Positions 37,814 to 47,758 of a stretch of 64,000 bases of DNA are shown piece after piece. The DNA lies in NCBI RefSeq assembly GCF_020911725.1, contig NZ_CP076620.1:3275001-3339000 (forward strand), given 5' to 3'. Both the position numbers and the translations under genes were made by a program. The notes beneath the pieces are model-generated. The model did not search any database, was not told the origin of the DNA, and saw only the letters and a list, made by a program, of their open reading frames with translations. Source of the stretch: Clostridium cadaveris (lineage in GTDB: Bacteria; Bacillota; Clostridia; Clostridiales; Clostridiaceae). Numbering within the stretch: position 1 is the stretch's first letter; each line of letters opens with the position of its first letter.

Positions 37814-39244
37814 CTATATCTTTGTTAAGGTGAATGTAAACACTACGCCTTCTTCCTTATCTTTCTTCTTATTCTCAATCCATATATCCTCTCCAAGCTG
37901 AGTAAGTATATTTCTAACTATAGGAAGGCCTAAACCTGTGCTAATTTTAGAAGTTCTAGACTTATCCCCCTTATAGAATCGATCCCATATATGGGTTATA
38001 TCTTCATCCCTTATTGGAGGTCCATCGTTATAGACAGATACATGAATCTTATCGCCTTTATCTTTTATTGTTACCTTAATAACCCCATTTTCCTTAGCAT
38101 ATTTAAGAGAGTTATCTAAAAGATTGGTTACTACTTGAGTCATTCTATCTCTATCTCCAGCTACATAAATGTGGTCTTCTGGAAAAATTACATCCACTTT
38201 TAGCTTTTTTTCATTTATTCTTTGTTCAAATTTTATTACACAAACTTTAACTATTTCAATTATGTCAAGTTCTACTATCCTAAGAGAAAACTTTCCTGAT
38301 TCCATAGATGCCAAATCTAAAAGATCATTTACAAGTCTTGCAAGTCTTTGAATTTCATCATAGGCTATATTTAAATAGTAGTTTTCTTTTCCCTTAGGAA
38401 TTACTCCATCAAGAACCCCACCTATAAATCCTTTTATAGAAGTTATCGGTGATCTTAATTCGTGCGATACGTTTGACATAAATTCTCGTCGATTTTTTTC
38501 AACCTGCTCTAAAGAATCTGCCATTATATTAAATGATGTGGCAAGTTCTCCTATCTCATCATTAGAGTTTATATACGCTCTTCTTTCTACTTCTCCCTTT
38601 GCTATTCTTCTAGCTGCTATATTTATCTTTGATAAAGGTGTTATTAGTATCCTTTGAGCAAAGTAATATATAACTATACTTGAAAAAACAATAGCTAAAA
38701 TCGCACACATCCATATGATTGCGTACACCTTAGTAAGAGGTGTTTTTATCTGATCTAAAGGAGTATGCATGAATATTACTCCTCTAAAAGTATCTGATAC
38801 AAAAATAGGCTTTATATATATATAACATGGCGAATTAAAAGGTTCATCAAACTTGCCTTTTTTTTCTACAGAACGTCCCTCTCTAAGTTCATCCATTTCT
38901 TTTATATTAAGATTGGTAAACATGAGATTTTTATACTCATCTGAAGAAACTTGATATACATACCCCATAGCATCTGTTAGAACTATATCTGCTCCTAAGG
39001 TTGATTGTGCAAAGCTCAAGTCTGACTTTAACCTATTAAGAGCCGATTCCTGTTGTTCATCTATGTATATCATAGCGGAAGTCGCAATTGTCTTCCCCTG
39101 CTTATCTAGAAGAGATTTTCTCTCTTCAAAATAATATCCTTCAAACCATATTGATAGAAAGCTAGCCATTATTATAAAACTTACAGCTATTATAGTAGTA
39201 AAGGTGACTATCATCTTAGAAACTAAGCTGTTTTTCACTAACAT
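37814..39244 (-). CDS. sensor histidine kinase
   Basis: 476-residue membrane kinase. Transmembrane helices at about 10-33 and 172-196 flank an extracytoplasmic sensor domain of about 140 residues. A HAMP linker, the HisKA domain with phospho-acceptor His261 in NVSHELRSPIT, and an HATPase domain (N-box VVTNLLDNSLKYA, G-box STGLGLPIVRNI) follow. Its ATG directly follows the regulator stop codon (TAGATG), so the two are coupled. The downstream HtrA-like gene suggests an envelope-stress signal. Confidence 0.93.
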   Translation of the reverse strand: MLVKNSLVSKMIVTFTTIIAVSFIIMASFLSIWFEGYYFEERKSLLDKQGKTIATSAMIYIDEQQESALNRLKSDLSFAQSTLGADIVLTDAMGYVYQVSSDEYKNLMFTNLNIKEMDELREGRSVEKKGKFDEPFNSPCYIYIKPIFVSDTFRGVIFMHTPLDQIKTPLTKVYAIIWMCAILAIVFSSIVIYYFAQRILITPLSKINIAARRIAKGEVERRAYINSNDEIGELATSFNIMADSLEQVEKNRREFMSNVSHELRSPITSIKGFIGGVLDGVIPKGKENYYLNIAYDEIQRLARLVNDLLDLASMESGKFSLRIVELDIIEIVKVCVIKFEQRINEKKLKVDVIFPEDHIYVAGDRDRMTQVVTNLLDNSLKYAKENGVIKVTIKDKGDKIHVSVYNDGPPIRDEDITHIWDRFYKGDKSRTSKISTGLGLPIVRNILTQLGEDIWIENKKKDKEEGVVFTFTLTKI

Positions 39245-39931
39245 CTATTTCACCTCAAATTTATACCCTACACCCCATACAGTTTCTAATTGCCAATTCA
39301 TTCCGCCATTAAGCTTTTCTCTAAGTCTCTTTATATGAACGTCTACTGTTCTTGAGTCCCCTGGATAATCATATCCCCATACTTCACATAAAAGCTGTTC
39401 TCTTGTAAATACTCTATTTTTGTTACTTGCCAAATAATGAAGAAGTTCAAATTCCTTTGGAGGCATTTTTATCTCTTCACCTTTATAAGTAACTGTGTAT
39501 GAGTTTACATCTATAGTAAGCTCTTGGAAGTTCAAAGTTTCCTTTCCACTTCCTTCTACGTTGTATCTTCTCATTACAGCTTTAACTCTTGCAAGCATTT
39601 CTTTTGGTTCAAATGGCTTAACCATGTAGTCATCAGCACCTAGTTCAAGCCCAAGAACCTTGTCAAAAGTATCTCCTTTTGCAGTTATCATTATAACTGG
39701 AGTTTCACCATCTCTTCTTATCCATTTAAGTACGTCAATACCATCTACATGAGGAAGCATTATGTCTAATAATACCAAGTCTGGTTTGTATTCTAAATAT
39801 ACTTCTTGAGCTTTTTTTCCATCATGACAAAGCATAGTGTCATAACCAGAACTTTCAAGATACATTTTTATAACTTCACATATATTTTCATCGTCATCAA
39901 CAACTAATATTTTACCTATAGTACCATCCAT
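39245..39931 (-). CDS. OmpR-family response regulator
   Basis: 228 residues. The receiver domain has acidic DDD near residue 12, phospho-acceptor Asp56 (LLDIMLP) and Lys in MVKPFEP. A winged-helix DNA-binding domain follows (about 130-226, PPKEFELLHYLASNKNRVFTREQLL, SRTVDVHIKRLREKL). Cotranscribed with the kinase and probably with the HtrA-like gene 90 bases after the kinase. Confidence 0.95.
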   Translation of the reverse strand: MDGTIGKILVVDDDENICEVIKMYLESSGYDTMLCHDGKKAQEVYLEYKPDLVLLDIMLPHVDGIDVLKWIRRDGETPVIMITAKGDTFDKVLGLELGADDYMVKPFEPKEMLARVKAVMRRYNVEGSGKETLNFQELTIDVNSYTVTYKGEEIKMPPKEFELLHYLASNKNRVFTREQLLCEVWGYDYPGDSRTVDVHIKRLREKLNGGMNWQLETVWGVGYKFEVK

Positions 39932-40048
39932 TTTAATTCACTCCTTATAGTGCTTTTATATTTAATTTATCACAAAATCCGGTGTATATAACATATATTT
40001 TTTAAATGTTACAAATATTTTACGTCATTTACTCATTTTTTATAAGAA

Positions 40049-40087
40049 AATGAGCTATGCCTATAAAAAATTATGACATAGCTCATT
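40049..40087 (-). terminator. terminator of glmU-prs
   Basis: Eleven-base stem AATGAGCTATG (40049-40059) with CATAGCTCATT (40077-40087). Confidence 0.7.
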
Positions 40088-40095
40088 AATATATA

Positions 40096-41055
40096 TTAGC
40101 CCTCAAACAGTTTGCTTATAGATACATCATCATATATTCTCTTTATAGCTTCCCCAAATATAGGGGCTACAGATATAGATTTAAATTTATTTATTCCTTC
40201 TGCTTGATCATTTTTAACTGTATTAAGCATAACTAATTCCTTTATAGCGGAATCATTTATTCTTTCTATAGCAGGTCCTGATAAAACGCCATGAGTGCAA
40301 CATGCATAAACTTCCTTCGCTCCTAGGTCTCTTAATGCATTAGCTGCATTAGAGATGGTTCCTGCTGTATCTATCATGTCATCTATAAGTATGCAAGTTT
40401 TATCCTTGATATCTCCTATGATATTCATTATTTCTGATACATTTGCTCTTGGTCTTCTCTTGTCTATTATAGCTATTGGAGCATGTAGCTTATCTGCAAA
40501 CTTTCTTGCTCTAGTTACGCTTCCAAGGTCAGGAGAAACAACAACTACATCGTCTTTTTCTGCAAATCCCTTATCTATGAAGTACTTTGATAGGATTGGC
40601 GCTCCCATTAAATTATCAACAGGTATATTAAAATATCCTTGAATTTGTGATGCATGCAAATCCATTGTAAGTACCCTATCTGCTCCTGCTGTAGTAAGCA
40701 AATCAGCAACTAATTTTGCTGTTATAGGATCTCTTGATTTAGCTTTCCTATCTTGTCTAGCATATCCATAATAAGGTATAACAGCTGTAATTCTTCCTGC
40801 TGAGGCTCTCTTAAAGGCATCAATCATTATAAGAAGTTCCATTAGATTGTTATTTACAGGTGAACTTGTTGACTGAACTACAAATACATCTGCTCCTCTT
40901 ACTGTTTCATTTATATCTACTGAAATCTCTCCATCACTAAAAGTTCCAACCCTTGAATCTCCAACTTTAACACCAACTATGCTTGCTATATCTTTAGCTA
41001 ATTCTGGATGTGAATTTCCGGTGAAAATCTTAATATTTTTACCATGAGTTATCAT
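40096..41055 (-). CDS. prs: ribose-phosphate pyrophosphokinase
   Basis: 319 residues. Makes PRPP from ribose 5-phosphate and ATP, the precursor for purines, pyrimidines, His and Trp; the product is also used by Hpt and sensed by PurR, both encoded in this window. Signature motifs: [33 protein letters not shown], and the PRPP loop [13 protein letters not shown]. It lies 48 bases after glmU, forming the conserved glmU-prs operon. Confidence 0.98.
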   Translation of the reverse strand: MITHGKNIKIFTGNSHPELAKDIASIVGVKVGDSRVGTFSDGEISVDINETVRGADVFVVQSTSSPVNNNLMELLIMIDAFKRASAGRITAVIPYYGYARQDRKAKSRDPITAKLVADLLTTAGADRVLTMDLHASQIQGYFNIPVDNLMGAPILSKYFIDKGFAEKDDVVVVSPDLGSVTRARKFADKLHAPIAIIDKRRPRANVSEIMNIIGDIKDKTCILIDDMIDTAGTISNAANALRDLGAKEVYACCTHGVLSGPAIERINDSAIKELVMLNTVKNDQAEGINKFKSISVAPIFGEAIKRIYDDVSISKLFEG

Positions 41056-41103
41056 CCTTTGACCTCCTAAAATATTATTATATTTATTATTTCAAATCTT
41101 TTG

Positions 41104-42471
41104 TTATTTTCTTAGACCTTTTCTATCTACCCATCCCTCTATATTGACCTGTTTTGCTCTTGCAATAGATAAGCTTCCTTCAGGAACTTCTTTAGTTATT
41201 GTAGATCCTGCAGCTGTATAGGCATTATCCTTAATCTCAACAGGTGAAACTAAATTTGTATTACATCCTATAAATGCATTGTTGCCTATGATAGTTTTAT
41301 TTTTCTTCTTTCCATCATAGTTAACAACTACAGTTCCACAGCCAAAGTTACATCCAGTTCCTACCTCTGCATCTCCGATATATGTTAAATGAGATACTTT
41401 TGTATTATCTCCTATAAAGGATTTCTTTATTTCAACAAAATCTCCTATTTTCACATGATTTCCAATAGTGCTTTCTGGACGAATATATGCAAATGGGCCT
41501 ACTGTTGTCTTTTCTCCTACTTTACTATCCAGTATAACCGAACTCTCTATAGTAGCTTCTTTTTCTATTACACTGTCTTTTATTCTACAATTTTGGTAAA
41601 TCACAGCTCCAGTCTTTATAACTGTAGCTCCCTCTAATATATTATTTGGATATATTATAACATCCTGCTCTATTGTTACATCAGCACCTATGTAAGTATT
41701 ATTCGGATCTATTATTGTAACACCATTTTCCATATGTTCTTTATTTATTCTATTCTTTAAAATATTTTCTACTTGAGCTAATTGAACTTTTGAATTTACT
41801 CCTAAAGTTTCTTCAAAATCTACAACCATAGCTCCAACTTTTTCATTTTTATTCTTTAGTATTCCTATGACATCTGTCAAATAATACTCACCTTGAGCAT
41901 TATCATTCTTTAGTTCATCAAGACATTCTAAAAGACTCTTTATGTCAAATGTATATATAGCTGAATTTATTTCGTTAACTTTTAATTCTTTCTCATTACA
42001 GTCTTTATGCTCTACTATCTTTTCTACACTCCCATTATTTCTAATAATCCTTCCATATCCTGTTGGATCATTTACTAATGAAGTTAGAATTGTAGCCTTA
42101 TTTCCTTCTGCATTGTGTAACTCCATAAGATTTTTTACTGTGCTTCCTTTGATAAGAGGAGCGTCTCCTGCAAATACAGCTACTACACCTTCTTTATCTT
42201 TAAGAAATTCTTTCGCACACATTATTGCATGACCTGTTCCTAATTGTTTATCTTGAAATGAGTATGATACATTTCTGCTTTCTGTTCCAACTTTAACTTT
42301 GTCAGCACCTTTTCCGATAACAACATTAACTTCATCAATACCTGACTTTCTCATAGTATCTATGACATGGTTTACCATTTCTTTTCCGCAAACCTTATGT
42401 AACACTTTTGGAGTAGAAGATTTCATTCTCTTTCCTTCTCCTGCAGCTAATATAATAGCATATTTATACAT
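41104..42471 (-). CDS. glmU: bifunctional GlmU (GlcNAc-1-P acetyltransferase / uridyltransferase)
   Basis: 455 residues. Acetylates glucosamine-1-P and forms UDP-GlcNAc for peptidoglycan. The N-terminal pyrophosphorylase domain starts with [25 protein letters not shown]. The C-terminal left-handed beta helix (about 250-445) has many hexapeptide turns ([29 protein letters not shown]). Upstream of prs, downstream of spoVG, as in Bacillus. Confidence 0.98.
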   Translation of the reverse strand: MYKYAIILAAGEGKRMKSSTPKVLHKVCGKEMVNHVIDTMRKSGIDEVNVVIGKGADKVKVGTESRNVSYSFQDKQLGTGHAIMCAKEFLKDKEGVVAVFAGDAPLIKGSTVKNLMELHNAEGNKATILTSLVNDPTGYGRIIRNNGSVEKIVEHKDCNEKELKVNEINSAIYTFDIKSLLECLDELKNDNAQGEYYLTDVIGILKNKNEKVGAMVVDFEETLGVNSKVQLAQVENILKNRINKEHMENGVTIIDPNNTYIGADVTIEQDVIIYPNNILEGATVIKTGAVIYQNCRIKDSVIEKEATIESSVILDSKVGEKTTVGPFAYIRPESTIGNHVKIGDFVEIKKSFIGDNTKVSHLTYIGDAEVGTGCNFGCGTVVVNYDGKKKNKTIIGNNAFIGCNTNLVSPVEIKDNAYTAAGSTITKEVPEGSLSIARAKQVNIEGWVDRKGLRK

Positions 42472-42621
42472 TCTTACACCTCTTTATGGATTATTTTGAC
42501 GCTTTGTAAAAAACATCATTTCATCAATTTCCTTGTTATATTATATTTTATAAACAGCATGTTTTCAACCTCATTGCTTAATAGATTAGATTTATGTAAA
42601 TATATACAATCTCAAAAAAAT

Positions 42622-42652
42622 AAAAAGGAGCAAAAAAAACTCCTTTTTATTT
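42622..42652 (-). terminator. terminator of spoVG
   Basis: Stem AAAAAGGAG with CTCCTTTTT around an A-rich loop, followed by ATTTTTTT on the minus strand. Confidence 0.75.
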
Positions 42653-42946
42653 CTATTCTTCTACTACCGCATCTACAGTTTCAACATCCTCATTCTTAAC
42701 TTTCTCATATTCAGTTAAGATTGCAATCTGTATCTTTTCTCTAGTTTGAGTGTTGATTGGATGTGCTATGTCCTTAAATTCTCCGTCTGGAGTCTTTCTA
42801 CTTGGCATAGCAATAAACAGTCCATTTTGGCCTTCTATAACTTTAATGTCATGAACAACAAATTCATTATCAAAAGTTACAGAAACAATAGCCTTCATTT
42901 TCCCTTCTGCAGCTATCTTTCTAATTCTTACGTCTGTAATTTGCAT
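42653..42946 (-). CDS. spoVG: SpoVG RNA/DNA-binding regulator
   Basis: 97 residues. Site-specific nucleic-acid-binding protein affecting sporulation, septation and virulence genes. Core [26 protein letters not shown] and the C-terminal [14 protein letters not shown] are canonical. The frame extends to a TTG at 42964, but GGAGG lies in that stretch, so ATG 42946 is the start. Confidence 0.97.
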   Translation of the reverse strand: MQITDVRIRKIAAEGKMKAIVSVTFDNEFVVHDIKVIEGQNGLFIAMPSRKTPDGEFKDIAHPINTQTREKIQIAILTEYEKVKNEDVETVDAVVEE

Positions 42947-43035
42947 TATAAAATCCACCTCCAAGATGCTTTATACCATATAGTTTCTGCATTTCTTCGA
43001 GATTCCCTCTTTTTTTGCGGAAATTTTTTGAACAT

Positions 43036-43854
43036 TTATTCTTGGAATAATATGGATGGTCTTAATATTGCTTTTTTATCTTTATCCAATCCTTTAAATT
43101 CTATTATAGAAACGTAATCGTCAACCAATTTATTGTTAGTTTCTATATTATCTATAAGCACAGCCATTCCTAAAAGTTCACTATCAAACTCTTTAAGAAG
43201 CTCCTTTATTCCTAGGGCAGTTCCTCCTGATTTCATAAAGTCATCTATATATATGCATTTACTGCCTTTATGTAATGATTTCTTAGATAACGACATATTT
43301 TGTATCATTCCTGTGGAACCTGAAGCATAGTTTATAGTGACAGTGGGTCCCTCTGTAACCTTATTATCTCTTCTAACTATAACAAGCTGAACTCCTAAGT
43401 TTCTAGCTACTTCATAGGCTAGGGGAATACCTTTAGTTTCTACTGTAACTACATAATCTATATCTTTTTCTTGAAAAAAAGTCGAAAGAATTAATCCAGC
43501 CTTGCTTATAACCTCTGGATTGTACATAATATCAGTCATATATATAAAAGTTCCAGCAACTATTCTATCTTTATCTTCTAATGCCTCACAAAGCTTATTA
43601 GCAAATGTCACTTTGTTCTCATTGCTTATATCACCTATAAATTTAATTCCACCTGCAGCCCCAGATATAGTCTTAACTTTTCCTAAAGATAACCTTTCTA
43701 AAGTATCTCTCACTATAACCATGTCTTCACTTATAGTAGATTTAGCTGCATTTAACTTTCCTGAAAATGAATTTAAACTTACTATCTTGCTAGGGTTTTC
43801 TGACAAAATTTTTGTTATAGCTACAACTCTTCCATTTCTTGAGAACTTATCCAT
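43036..43854 (-). CDS. purR: purine operon repressor PurR
   Basis: 272 residues. An N-terminal winged helix (MDKFSRNGRVVAITKILSENP) is fused to a phosphoribosyltransferase-like domain with the PRPP loop CIYIDDFMKSGGTALG near residue 200. It represses purine synthesis genes until PRPP rises. A GTG at 43863 is in frame, but the AAGGTGG ribosome-binding site fits ATG 43854. It is upstream of spoVG (yabJ is missing) and divergent from murC. Confidence 0.95.
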   Translation of the reverse strand: MDKFSRNGRVVAITKILSENPSKIVSLNSFSGKLNAAKSTISEDMVIVRDTLERLSLGKVKTISGAAGGIKFIGDISNENKVTFANKLCEALEDKDRIVAGTFIYMTDIMYNPEVISKAGLILSTFFQEKDIDYVVTVETKGIPLAYEVARNLGVQLVIVRRDNKVTEGPTVTINYASGSTGMIQNMSLSKKSLHKGSKCIYIDDFMKSGGTALGIKELLKEFDSELLGMAVLIDNIETNNKLVDDYVSIIEFKGLDKDKKAILRPSILFQE

Positions 43855-44131
43855 GAGTACCACCTTCTATAATTTATTAATCAACGAATTATTTTCTATT
43901 TATTTCAATTATTATTCACTACTTATTTTATTTCATATGTTGAAATATATCAAGGAAATAAATAAATTCTTCGATTTATTACCATAATTTTTATTTATTA
44001 ATATTATTATTGCCAAAATCCGTTACATGATATTGATTTTCTAATGTTTTAAATAATTTTTGTGTTTTTTTCTTGAAAATGTGTATATAATTATCTAGAA
44101 GAAGATATTTTTATCATAAGGAGTGAGAACT

Positions 44132-45505
44132 TTGCCTTTTGACTTTTTAAAAGATACTAATAAAAAAGTTCATTTCATTGGTATTGGCGGCATAAGCATG
44201 AGTGGACTTGCTGCTATACTTCTTAAAAATGGATTTAAAGTTTCTGGTTCTGATATGAAAGAGTCAGAAATAACTATGAGATTACAGGAGCACGGTGCAA
44301 ATATCTATATAGGTCACAGTGCAGATAACGTAAAAAATTCTGATTTAGTTGTTTATACGGCGGCTGTACCTTCAGATAATCCTGAACTTTTATTTGCTAG
44401 AAATAATAATATTGCATTAATGGATAGAGCAGAGTTTCTAGGTTATATAATGAAGGGTCATAAGTATAACGTTGCTATATCAGGAACCCATGGAAAAACT
44501 ACAAGTACATCTATGCTTTCTCATATAGTTCTTAGCGCTGAACTTGACCCAACAATATTAGTTGGTGCTGATTTAGACATAATAGGAGGCAACTTTAGAA
44601 CAGGAGAAAGTGAATATTTCATAACTGAAGCTTGTGAGTACAAAGCATCATTTTTAAGATTCTTCCCTTATATAGGAGTTATATTAAATATAGATGCAGA
44701 TCACTTAGATTTCTATAAAGACATAGATGATATAGAAGCTACTTTTAAGAAATTTGTTTCTATAATTCCTAAAGACGGCTATGCCATAGGAAATGCTGAT
44801 GACTTTAGGGTAAAGAGAGTTTTAGAAACAGCTTCTTGCAATACTTTAACTTTCGGATTAAATGAAGGTGATATTATTGCTAAGGATATACACTTTAATG
44901 GAAGAGGTTCTTCTTTTAGTGTTTTCTATAAAGGAAAAGAGCTATATACTATTCACCTTCATGTGCCTGGAAGTCATAATGTATTAAATGCCTTAAGTGC
45001 AGTTGCGTCATCAATAGTTTTAGGAATTGATGCTAAAGCTGTAGTAAAAGGTCTTGAAAGCTTCAAAGGAGCTCACAAGAGGTTTGAATTAAAGGGTTCT
45101 AAAGATGAAATAACCGTTATAGACGACTATGCTCATCATCCAACAGAAATAAAAGCCACCCTAAAGGCTTCCAAGGAATATCCACACAATAAAATTGTAT
45201 GCGTATTCCAGCCACACACTTATTCAAGAACTATATCTCTACTAGATGAATTCTCTGAGTCTTTCAATGATGCTGATGAACTTATACTGATGGATATCTA
45301 TGCTGCTAGAGAAAAAGATAGTGGTATCGTAAACTCTGATATGCTTGGAGATAAAATCCGTGCAAATGGTATAAAATGCATCAATGTTCATTCTCATGAA
45401 GAAGCTCTTGAAATAGCAAAACAAAAATTGTCTGCGGGAGATCTTCTCTTGACAGTAGGCGCTGGAGATGTGGTTAAAGTTGGAGAAATGTTCCTTCAAG
45501 AATAG
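44132..45505 (+). CDS. murC: UDP-N-acetylmuramate--L-alanine ligase MurC
   Basis: First amino-acid-adding Mur ligase of peptidoglycan synthesis, about 457 residues. The N-terminal domain has [14 protein letters not shown], the ATP loop is [12 protein letters not shown], and the central motif is [13 protein letters not shown]-terminal [10 protein letters not shown] and FQPHTYSRT are conserved. A GTG at 44123 is in frame but overlaps the AAGGAG ribosome-binding site (44118-44123). TTG 44132, eight bases after that site, is the more likely start. Divergent from purR. Confidence 0.95.
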   Translation: MPFDFLKDTNKKVHFIGIGGISMSGLAAILLKNGFKVSGSDMKESEITMRLQEHGANIYIGHSADNVKNSDLVVYTAAVPSDNPELLFARNNNIALMDRAEFLGYIMKGHKYNVAISGTHGKTTSTSMLSHIVLSAELDPTILVGADLDIIGGNFRTGESEYFITEACEYKASFLRFFPYIGVILNIDADHLDFYKDIDDIEATFKKFVSIIPKDGYAIGNADDFRVKRVLETASCNTLTFGLNEGDIIAKDIHFNGRGSSFSVFYKGKELYTIHLHVPGSHNVLNALSAVASSIVLGIDAKAVVKGLESFKGAHKRFELKGSKDEITVIDDYAHHPTEIKATLKASKEYPHNKIVCVFQPHTYSRTISLLDEFSESFNDADELILMDIYAAREKDSGIVNSDMLGDKIRANGIKCINVHSHEEALEIAKQKLSAGDLLLTVGAGDVVKVGEMFLQE

Positions 45506-45540
45506 TTAAGAGTGAAGAGATAATAGTGAAAAGTTCAAAG

Positions 45541-45572
45541 GCACTGGTAATTTTTAGATTCCAGTGCTTTTT
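45541..45572 (+). terminator. terminator of murC
   Basis: Stem GCACTGG (45541-45547) with CCAGTGC (45561-45567), then six T. Confidence 0.8.
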
Positions 45573-45693
45573 TGTATATCTAAAATCATATAGGTTTGTA
45601 GCTTTTATCATTAATTTCTCCACAATTCTAGAAACCATTTATTCTCACTAATACAATTTTCACTTCATCAAAAGGTTTCCTATTTTTTATAAC

Positions 45694-45711
45694 TTCTGTA
45701 TTAGTACAGAA
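45694..45711. promoter_or_regulatory. inverted repeat upstream of the ABC-exporter promoter
   Basis: TTCTGTA, four bases, TACAGAA, ending 25 bases before the -35 box. It could be an operator. The stretch 45573-45693 shows nothing else recognisable. Confidence 0.4.
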
Positions 45712-45736
45712 TTGTCTTAATTTTTAAAATTATTAA

Positions 45737-45765
45737 TTGACATAGCTCGTCTATGGTAATATTCT
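45737..45765 (+). promoter_or_regulatory. promoter of the leader ORF and ABC exporter
   Basis: TTGACA (45737-45742), 17 bases, TATTCT (45760-45765). The spacer contains the inverted pair CATAG (45741-45745) and CTATG (45751-45755), a possible regulator site. Confidence 0.7.
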
Positions 45766-45806
45766 ATTAGTGTAGTATTTATTTTATAAGAAAAGGAGGT
45801 AGGAAA

Positions 45807-45890
45807 ATGTTATTTATAATGAACGCATCAGCATGTGCAATTAATTTAGAGTTTAAATATAACCCTATCTCTTGTGGAACTTATTTTTAA
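45807..45890 (+). CDS. 27-residue leader peptide of the ABC exporter operon
   Basis: ATG at 45807 with a full-strength AGGAGG (45794-45799) seven bases upstream. The peptide begins MLFIMNASACAIN, contains two Cys and ends SCGTYF. It is too short for a typical enzyme and has no export signal. It is followed within 25 bases by two terminator hairpins and then by the ABC genes. This is the layout of B. subtilis bmrB, whose translation controls read-through into bmrCD when ribosome-targeting drugs are present. Function inferred from layout; the peptide sequence is not recognised. A bacteriocin-like precursor exported by the pair is a less likely alternative. Confidence 0.7.
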   Translation: MLFIMNASACAINLEFKYNPISCGTYF

Positions 45891-45913
45891 TTATTTGAAA
45901 AAAAGTCTTCTAG

Positions 45914-45946
45914 AAGCCATGGGTTATAATATCCATGGCTTTTTTA
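45914..45946 (+). terminator. attenuator hairpin 1
   Basis: AGCCATGGGT (45915-45924) pairs with ATCCATGGCT (45931-45940), followed by six T. It begins 24 bases after the leader stop codon. Its right arm (45931-45938) can instead pair with 45968-45975. Confidence 0.8.
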
Positions 45947-45964
45947 TGCTCAAATGCATATTTT

Positions 45965-45995
45965 AGACCATGGATAACCATGGTCTTTTATTTTT
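45965..45995 (+). terminator. attenuator hairpin 2
   Basis: AGACCATGG (45965-45973) pairs with CCATGGTCT (45978-45986) around a four-base loop, then TTTATTTTT. Second terminator before the ABC genes. Confidence 0.8.
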
Positions 45996-46015
45996 GACAA
46001 AAAGGGGGAAATTAA

Positions 46016-47758
46016 ATGAAGAGAATTTTCAAGTATGTACTAAAGTACAAAATCTTACTGATTGTTCCATCCATAGCAATGCTTTTAAACATTCTATTGG
46101 ACATGTTCAATCCTTACCTTACAAAAGAAATTGTAGACAAGGTTCTCATAGGGGGAAACGGTTCCTTGCTTACACCTATACTTGCTGCCCTTTTAGGCAT
46201 AACCCTAGGAAGAGCTATTCTTGGATATATTAAAGAATTTGTTTTTGACTATTTATCAACTAAAGTAAATCATGATATAAAATGTGAATTGTTTAATCAC
46301 ATACAAAGTCTTCCCTTTACTTATTTTGATAATACAAATACAGGTGAATTAATGTCTAGAATAGGTGAAGACGTAGAAGTTATTTGGAGAACAGTCTCTT
46401 TCGGACTCAGATTGTTCGTTGAAAATATCATTTACTTTGTTTTAGGCTCAGCCGCTTTATTTTATCTCAACGCTAAACTAGCTGTTGCCTGTATAATTAT
46501 CATGTTTCCTATAGCTTTTATAGCAATGAAGTTTGAAAAGAAAATCTCAGCTGTATATGACAAGATAAGTGACCAAAATGCTGTTATGAACACTACAGCT
46601 CAGGAAAATATAGCTGGTGTAAGACTCGTTAAAGCCTTTGCAAGAGAAGGTTATGAAAAGGAAAAATTCCTAAACATGAATAGATCTTACTATAATTTGA
46701 ATATGAAACAAGCTCATATAGTCGGAAATCACCTTCCATCTATAGAGTTTTTAACCAATCTTTCGATCGTAATTATGATAACATTTGGAGGCTATCTAGT
46801 TATGGGTGAAGGTGTTTCTATTGGAACCCTTGTTGCCTTCAACGGTTATATAGGAAACCTAATATGGCCTATGAGGAACTTGGGAGAATTATCTAATATG
46901 CTTGCCGAAAACAGTGCTTCTGCCAAAAAAATATTCAAGATATTAGATGAAAAACCTGATATTCATTCTCCTAAAGTAAATCAATATAATCCCGAAAAAA
47001 TCTCTGGAGATATATCATTTAAGGATGTCTCATTTAAATATAATGATGAAATAATCCTTCACGATATAAATCTTGATGTAAAGGCTGGTTCTACTATAGC
47101 CATCATGGGAACTACAGGTTCAGGTAAATCTTCTTTAGTTAACTTAATTGGCAGATATTACGACGTATGTGGCGGTGAAGTTAACATTGATGGAGTTAAT
47201 GTAAAAAACTATAATCTTCAAAAATTAAGAGAGACTATGTCTATCATACCTCAAGATACATTTTTGTTTTCAGATACAATAGAAGAAAATATACGTTTTA
47301 GTAAAACTGATGCAACTAAGTATGAAATCGAAAGAGCGTGCTCTCTTTCCTGTGCAAGTGAATTTATAAATGAATTAGAAGACGGTTATGATACCATAAT
47401 CGGGGAAAGAGGAATAGGCCTTTCTGGTGGTCAAAAACAAAGATTGTGTATAGCAAGATCCCTAGTAAAGGATTCCTCAATCTTAATATTAGATGATTCA
47501 ACCTCAGCCTTAGATATGGAAACAGAATTTACACTATTAAAAAATCTAAATGAAAATAAGTCCAAAGCAACAACATTTATAATAGCTCATAGAATATCTG
47601 CTGTTAAAAGTGCAGATTTAATAATATTCATGGACCACGGTACTATAGTAGAACGTGGTACTCATGAGGAGCTTTTAAAACAAAAAGGTAAATACTACGA
47701 AATTTACTGTGAACAGTTTAAGGACTTCATAGAGGCTGAAGAGAAAGAGGTGGTTTAA
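46016..47758 (+). CDS. ABC multidrug exporter half-transporter, BmrC-like
   Basis: 580 residues. Six-helix exporter domain (1-310) and nucleotide-binding domain (330-575). Walker A GTTGSGKSS is at 365-373, the signature LSGGQ at 469-473, and Walker B LILDD, where the catalytic Glu is replaced by Asp494. With the partner's LSVGQ signature, its Walker motifs form the degenerate ATP site typical of heterodimeric exporters such as BmrC/BmrD. AGGGGG precedes the ATG. It overlaps the next gene by one base (TAATG). Likely exports drugs; controlled by the leader and terminators upstream. Confidence 0.93.
   Translation: MKRIFKYVLKYKILLIVPSIAMLLNILLDMFNPYLTKEIVDKVLIGGNGSLLTPILAALLGITLGRAILGYIKEFVFDYLSTKVNHDIKCELFNHIQSLPFTYFDNTNTGELMSRIGEDVEVIWRTVSFGLRLFVENIIYFVLGSAALFYLNAKLAVACIIIMFPIAFIAMKFEKKISAVYDKISDQNAVMNTTAQENIAGVRLVKAFAREGYEKEKFLNMNRSYYNLNMKQAHIVGNHLPSIEFLTNLSIVIMITFGGYLVMGEGVSIGTLVAFNGYIGNLIWPMRNLGELSNMLAENSASAKKIFKILDEKPDIHSPKVNQYNPEKISGDISFKDVSFKYNDEIILHDINLDVKAGSTIAIMGTTGSGKSSLVNLIGRYYDVCGGEVNIDGVNVKNYNLQKLRETMSIIPQDTFLFSDTIEENIRFSKTDATKYEIERACSLSCASEFINELEDGYDTIIGERGIGLSGGQKQRLCIARSLVKDSSILILDDSTSALDMETEFTLLKNLNENKSKATTFIIAHRISAVKSADLIIFMDHGTIVERGTHEELLKQKGKYYEIYCEQFKDFIEAEEKEVV

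Noticed and set aside
44123-44131. GTG start for murC
   Set aside because: It overlaps the ribosome-binding site; TTG 44132 is correctly spaced.
45807-45890. The 27-codon ORF as a bacteriocin precursor exported by the adjacent ABC pair
   Set aside because: No double-Gly leader, modification enzyme or peptidase domain in the transporter; the terminators between it and the ABC genes fit an attenuation leader better.
45970-46233. 87-codon frame overlapping the start of the first ABC gene
   Set aside because: It begins inside attenuator hairpin 2 and runs out of frame through a clear ABC gene.
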